The translations under genes were made by a program, and so were the position numbers. Shown here piece after piece: positions 29,926 through 33,209 of a stretch of 33,209 bases of DNA (position 1 is its first letter; every line of letters starts with the position of its first letter). This DNA comes from Planctomycetia bacterium (GTDB lineage: Bacteria > Planctomycetota > Phycisphaerae > Phycisphaerales > SM1A02). Where the stretch lies: the NCBI GenBank assembly GCA_005790565.1, contig SXUJ01000143.1, positions 1 to 33,209 of the forward strand, read 5' to 3'. The notes under the pieces were generated by a model, which worked only from the letters and a program-made list of their open reading frames with translations, made no database searches and had not been told where the DNA came from.

Positions 29926-32924
29926 GCCTTGCTTCTATCGAGCGGTTCATCGCGATCGGGAAGGACAAGAGCGCGCGAGGAGTCTTGGGACTCGGCGCGG
30001 GCACGCTGAGCTTTGGCATAGTGGAAGCGGCACTTGCCCGTCGGATCGAAAAGGTGCGCAGCCATCCTCTGTCGGATTCTCCCGAGGCCGCGCGTGCGAT
30101 CGGGCACTTAGAAGCACTCGCGCGCGAACTGGAGCTCGAGATTTCGCTCGTGGGCGAACCGAGTGCCGCGCCCGTACACCCGCTTGCGAAACAGCGCATC
30201 GAGGCGCCTTCGCCGCAAGGATCGCTCGCCCACACGCCCGTGCGACCGAGGGGTGGAGTGACCGAGGAGCAATTGACGGAGTTCGACCGCGTCGTGTTGA
30301 CGATTCTCGTCGCGGGCGGCGGCTGGAATCCGAGGACCGCTGCGCAACTTGCCGCACTCAGTGCCGAACATGGCGTGAGCAGTGAGGGCTTGCACCTCGT
30401 GGTGGCGGGGCTCGCGAAGTTTATGCGGGACGGCGGCGCTGCCGCGCTCCGCAAGGATCTCGGTTCGGTCGGTGTTTCTGCCGAACAACTCCACGCGCAT
30501 CATGTGCGCAAGGCAAGCGCGGCGGAAGCAGCAGTGGATCGCATCACCAGTTCGATTGGTGACGAAATGCGTGGCCGTTCGCCATGGTCTGCGTTGCGGC
30601 TGACCGCATTTTTTGGAACGGTTGCCGTGGGAATCACGCTCGCGATTGTTTGGATGATCGTGCGTGGCGCCACGACGCAGGAAGAGATGATCATCGCCCC
30701 AACGCCGCGAGTGCTTGCAGAATCCGCGTCCACGCAGCGCGAGAGAACCGCAGCGGATCTTGCGCAGAAGTTCTCGCCTCCGGATACCAACATCGAGGCC
30801 CTCGCAGCGCCCGCCAAATTCGCACGCGCGCCAGGATTTGCGTCGAGTCCCACGCCCGCGCAAACCCTACTCCTCTCCAATCAGTGGCCGGACTTTCTTA
30901 CATCGCTCGATGAACTTGCGCGCAAGTTGAAAACCAATCGAGGTCGCCTCGAAGGCTCCAACGCCGCTGAACTCGCAAGTTGCGCACGCTTGGCTGGCGA
31001 GTCGTGGGCGGTTTCGGGTGCATTTCGCGCCGAGTTCGTCACGGGCGTGGTGCAGCTCGCGCGCGCAGTCCACGGGGATGAGAGTGCGCGTGCGCTGTTG
31101 CTGGCGTTGCACGGAATTCCGGCGTCCTCGGCCGGCGCAGATCGCGTGCCACTGTGGAAAGAAGTCTGGCAGGCAGCGTTCGCCGCGGGATTGACGGCAG
31201 AACTGTTGGGTGATCCGGAAGTAGGTGGCGAAGTTGCAGCCGCGGCGCGCGAGTCGTTGCGTCGCGAGGGCATCACGAGCTTGGCGAATGCAGGAAGCAA
31301 TCGATTTGGAGTCGCCGCTATCTCCAGTCTCACCCGTGATGCAGTCGCGCTCGCGGATGGAACGGACTCAGGCAGTGCATCAGTCACCCTTGATGATTGG
31401 TCCCGCTGGCTTGAAGCGGTCGACGCAGCGGGTTCGACTGCGAAGCTCCGTGAGGCGGCGCGGCTCGCAGCGATGGAAGCGCTCTTACATAGCGCGGCAC
31501 CGATTGACTTGCAGAACACCGCGAGTGATGCGCTCGGCCGACTCATGACGGATATTGATTGGTCGAACCGTGGTGTGAGTGGTGATCAAGCGCGTACGGC
31601 GTTTGGCGCGTGGTTTGCAAACCCTTCGATTCTTGCGACGCGATTGTGGGTGCTCACGAGCATGCTCGACCGCAATCATCGCATCGGATGGTTTTCTCCT
31701 GAAATGGTGCTTCCGGTGGACGCGAATGTGAACCGGCGCGATGCGGCACTGCAGCGGATTCTTGCGGCATGGCCAAAGTCGGTCGGTGGTGTCGAGGGAG
31801 AGATGCTCGCGTTTGCAGGCGTCACTGTGGAATTGCTGCGAAGCACCAACACAGAACTCTCAGCACATGCCGCAAGGCCGCAGGATGACATCGAAGCGCT
31901 CGCCATCGCGAACGGCGCATTGCAATCCGTGCTCGCGGTTCGACTTCTTGAGGCGGGGAAATCCACGCAGGCGAATGCGGCGCTCGAAAGCGCCACCGAT
32001 GCGCTCAAGTTTGATCGAAGTGCATTGGAAGCGCCGTTTTCGGGCGACGGCGGATTGCGGCCGTCGGGCATCAAGGATGGCGAGTGGGCAACAGAGTTCG
32101 CGCAACCAGGTCTGAATGCCGAATCGCGGCAGAGGCTCATCGCCTCGCTTCGCGCGCTTCCTGCGGCGGGCGATCTTGGACCACGCGACGCGGAGGTCCT
32201 CGCGCGCGAATCCTTCCAAGGAAACGCGGCGGACATTCGCCGAGAGGCGCAGGGCGCAATCGCGGACAAGTTCGCGAGCGGAAGAACCGTGCTGCTCGCG
32301 GTGCTTGACGCGCTGACGGAGTCGAAGCCCCGTGAGGAATTCGCGGGCTTTCTGGCGGCGTTGTTGAATCGTGAATTCACTGGACGCGACTGGATACCAA
32401 TTGCGCGCGCGGCGCTCGTGGATCGCATCCTCTCGCTCGAGTCGAGCCGCGAGGCGGCGGTGGATCGACTCGCGGCGCGAGTGGCGGCGAGTGCCGTGAG
32501 CTTGACCGCGCAGTACGCCCCAAACTCCGCGCCCACGGATCTTGCGCCGAGCATGGATACCTCCATTGCCATGTTGGCCACCGCGTTGCGCGCCAATGCC
32601 GAAGAACGATTCCTCTCTGAGCCGTTTCCTGCTTCGCCTGGAGAACTCGACCGACTGCGGATCGCACGACGCGGCCTTGCGGATGGAGCAATGCAACGCG
32701 CGGTTGCGGATGCGGCTTCATTGCTTGAGCACGCGACGGCAATCGAAGCGGCGCGCCGACCGCAGTCGATCTCCGCGCTTCGCGAGATTCTTGCGGAAAC
32801 GATGCTTGCGCGAAGTCAAGCGCAGAGCGCATCGGCGCAACTTGCGATCACGCTGTGCGCGCTCGCGCGCGTGTCGATGGTCAATGTTGAGTCTGAGGCA
32901 GTGGATCGGGAGGATGCAGCGTGA
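29922..32924 (+). CDS. 1000-residue single-pass membrane protein of unknown function
   Basis: No signal peptide is seen. The first 225 residues are soluble and presumably cytoplasmic, with two helical blocks (about 1-70 and 110-170). One transmembrane helix follows at about 226-248 (AFFGTVAVGITLAIVWMIVRG). The remaining 750 residues, presumably periplasmic, are helical and Ala-rich, without recognised motifs. The build, a cytoplasmic domain joined to a long periplasmic arm, suits a link between the cell interior and the ExbB-ExbD motor. It starts at an ATGA overlap and ends at a GTGA overlap. Confidence 0.75.
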   Translation: MSLASIERFIAIGKDKSARGVLGLGAGTLSFGIVEAALARRIEKVRSHPLSDSPEAARAIGHLEALARELELEISLVGEPSAAPVHPLAKQRIEAPSPQGSLAHTPVRPRGGVTEEQLTEFDRVVLTILVAGGGWNPRTAAQLAALSAEHGVSSEGLHLVVAGLAKFMRDGGAAALRKDLGSVGVSAEQLHAHHVRKASAAEAAVDRITSSIGDEMRGRSPWSALRLTAFFGTVAVGITLAIVWMIVRGATTQEEMIIAPTPRVLAESASTQRERTAADLAQKFSPPDTNIEALAAPAKFARAPGFASSPTPAQTLLLSNQWPDFLTSLDELARKLKTNRGRLEGSNAAELASCARLAGESWAVSGAFRAEFVTGVVQLARAVHGDESARALLLALHGIPASSAGADRVPLWKEVWQAAFAAGLTAELLGDPEVGGEVAAAARESLRREGITSLANAGSNRFGVAAISSLTRDAVALADGTDSGSASVTLDDWSRWLEAVDAAGSTAKLREAARLAAMEALLHSAAPIDLQNTASDALGRLMTDIDWSNRGVSGDQARTAFGAWFANPSILATRLWVLTSMLDRNHRIGWFSPEMVLPVDANVNRRDAALQRILAAWPKSVGGVEGEMLAFAGVTVELLRSTNTELSAHAARPQDDIEALAIANGALQSVLAVRLLEAGKSTQANAALESATDALKFDRSALEAPFSGDGGLRPSGIKDGEWATEFAQPGLNAESRQRLIASLRALPAAGDLGPRDAEVLARESFQGNAADIRREAQGAIADKFASGRTVLLAVLDALTESKPREEFAGFLAALLNREFTGRDWIPIARAALVDRILSLESSREAAVDRLAARVAASAVSLTAQYAPNSAPTDLAPSMDTSIAMLATALRANAEERFLSEPFPASPGELDRLRIARRGLADGAMQRAVADAASLLEHATAIEAARRPQSISALREILAETMLARSQAQSASAQLAITLCALARVSMVNVESEAVDREDAA

Positions 32925-33209
32925 CGCGATGTTCATGGCTATGCGAAGCGGTTCTTGCGGTCGCGCTTGGTGTCGTGCTTGCTCCAAGCCTGAACGCGCA
33001 GACGCAGCTAGTACCAGCGGCTCCGCCGTCAGAGCGGCCCACGTCGAAGTGGGACGCACGACTTCGGGCCCTCGATCCGACTCGTCCGATGGACTATTTC
33101 CTGCTCGGTGAGGAGGTCGTCGACGCTGCGCAGAGCGATGCCGAGCGGCAACTCGCGCGAGAACTCTTCGGACTCGCGGGCGCGCTCGATCGGGAGAGGT
33201 TGGGTCGAA
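32921..33209 (+). CDS. Exported protein, N-terminal part only
   Basis: The frame opens with GTG at 32921, overlaps the previous stop as GTGA, and runs without a stop to the end of the window, 96 codons. GGGAGGA lies just upstream (32908-32914) at good spacing. The N-terminus is a signal peptide (VLAVALGVVLAPSLNA) with a likely cut before QTQL. Beyond a Pro-rich stretch, the visible part (DYFLLGEEVVDAAQSDAERQ) looks helical and may be another TPR-like protein. It continues the motor operon beyond the window. Confidence 0.75.
   Translation, partial: MTRCSWLCEAVLAVALGVVLAPSLNAQTQLVPAAPPSERPTSKWDARLRALDPTRPMDYFLLGEEVVDAAQSDAERQLARELFGLAGALDRERLGR

Noticed and set aside
24486-33209. The ExbB/ExbD genes as a Zorya defence system or a flagellar stator
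   Set aside because: The ExbD proteins are short and lack a peptidoglycan-binding domain, the channel has three rather than four transmembrane helices, and no helicase or nuclease gene accompanies them in the window.

Overview
This 33.2 kb window is GC-rich bacterial chromosome, almost fully coding. The core proteins, the envelope-type cluster at the right end and the mixed use of Shine-Dalgarno sites suggest a planctomycete, probably of the Phycisphaerae. That placement is an inference from reading the proteins; no marker search was possible. No rRNA, tRNA, insertion sequence, prophage or CRISPR array was recognised.

Layout. (1) 1-3127, plus strand: a GC-rich tandem hairpin repeat, a structured leader, rpoA, two intercistronic hairpins, rplQ with a strong terminator, then pheS. 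(2) 3346-5484, plus: a methyl-accepting chemotaxis protein. (3) 13335 down to 5575, minus: a seven-gene arginine operon, argR-argC-argB-argF-argG-argH(A)-argJ. In it the N-acetylglutamate synthase is a GNAT domain fused to the C-terminus of argininosuccinate lyase. The operon starts at a near-consensus promoter overlapped by ARG-box palindromes. With ArgJ recycling acetyl groups, only argD is missing for ornithine and arginine synthesis. (4) 13703-15376, plus: a HTH plus TPR-like regulator followed by a small exported protein, resembling in layout the peptide-sensing RRNPP pairs of Firmicutes. (5) 23276 down to 15489, minus: pyrH, frr, an exported parallel beta-helix protein, nrdR, thrS and infC. 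infC has no ATG, GTG or TTG that would give a full-length protein; the best start is an ATC codon with a good Shine-Dalgarno. A 603-base gap between thrS and infC holds long, crossing inverted repeats. (6) 23436-33209, plus: a tightly packed operon of a membrane-anchored von Willebrand A protein, an exported helical protein, an ExbB/TolQ channel, two different ExbD proteins, a large exported helical-repeat protein, a 1000-residue membrane protein and a further exported protein cut by the window end. Several of these genes overlap by 4 bases.

The most interesting system is region 6. The von Willebrand protein carries the S-x-x-x-H transmembrane motif known from TonB, next to an ExbB-ExbD-ExbD motor. 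This suggests an undescribed proton-motive-force-driven envelope machine in which the energised arm ends in a metal-binding adhesion domain instead of a TonB box-binding domain. Other points worth checking are the possible pseudoknot before rpoA, the ATC start of infC, the overlapping ARG boxes 10 bp apart, and the regulator plus exported-protein pair.
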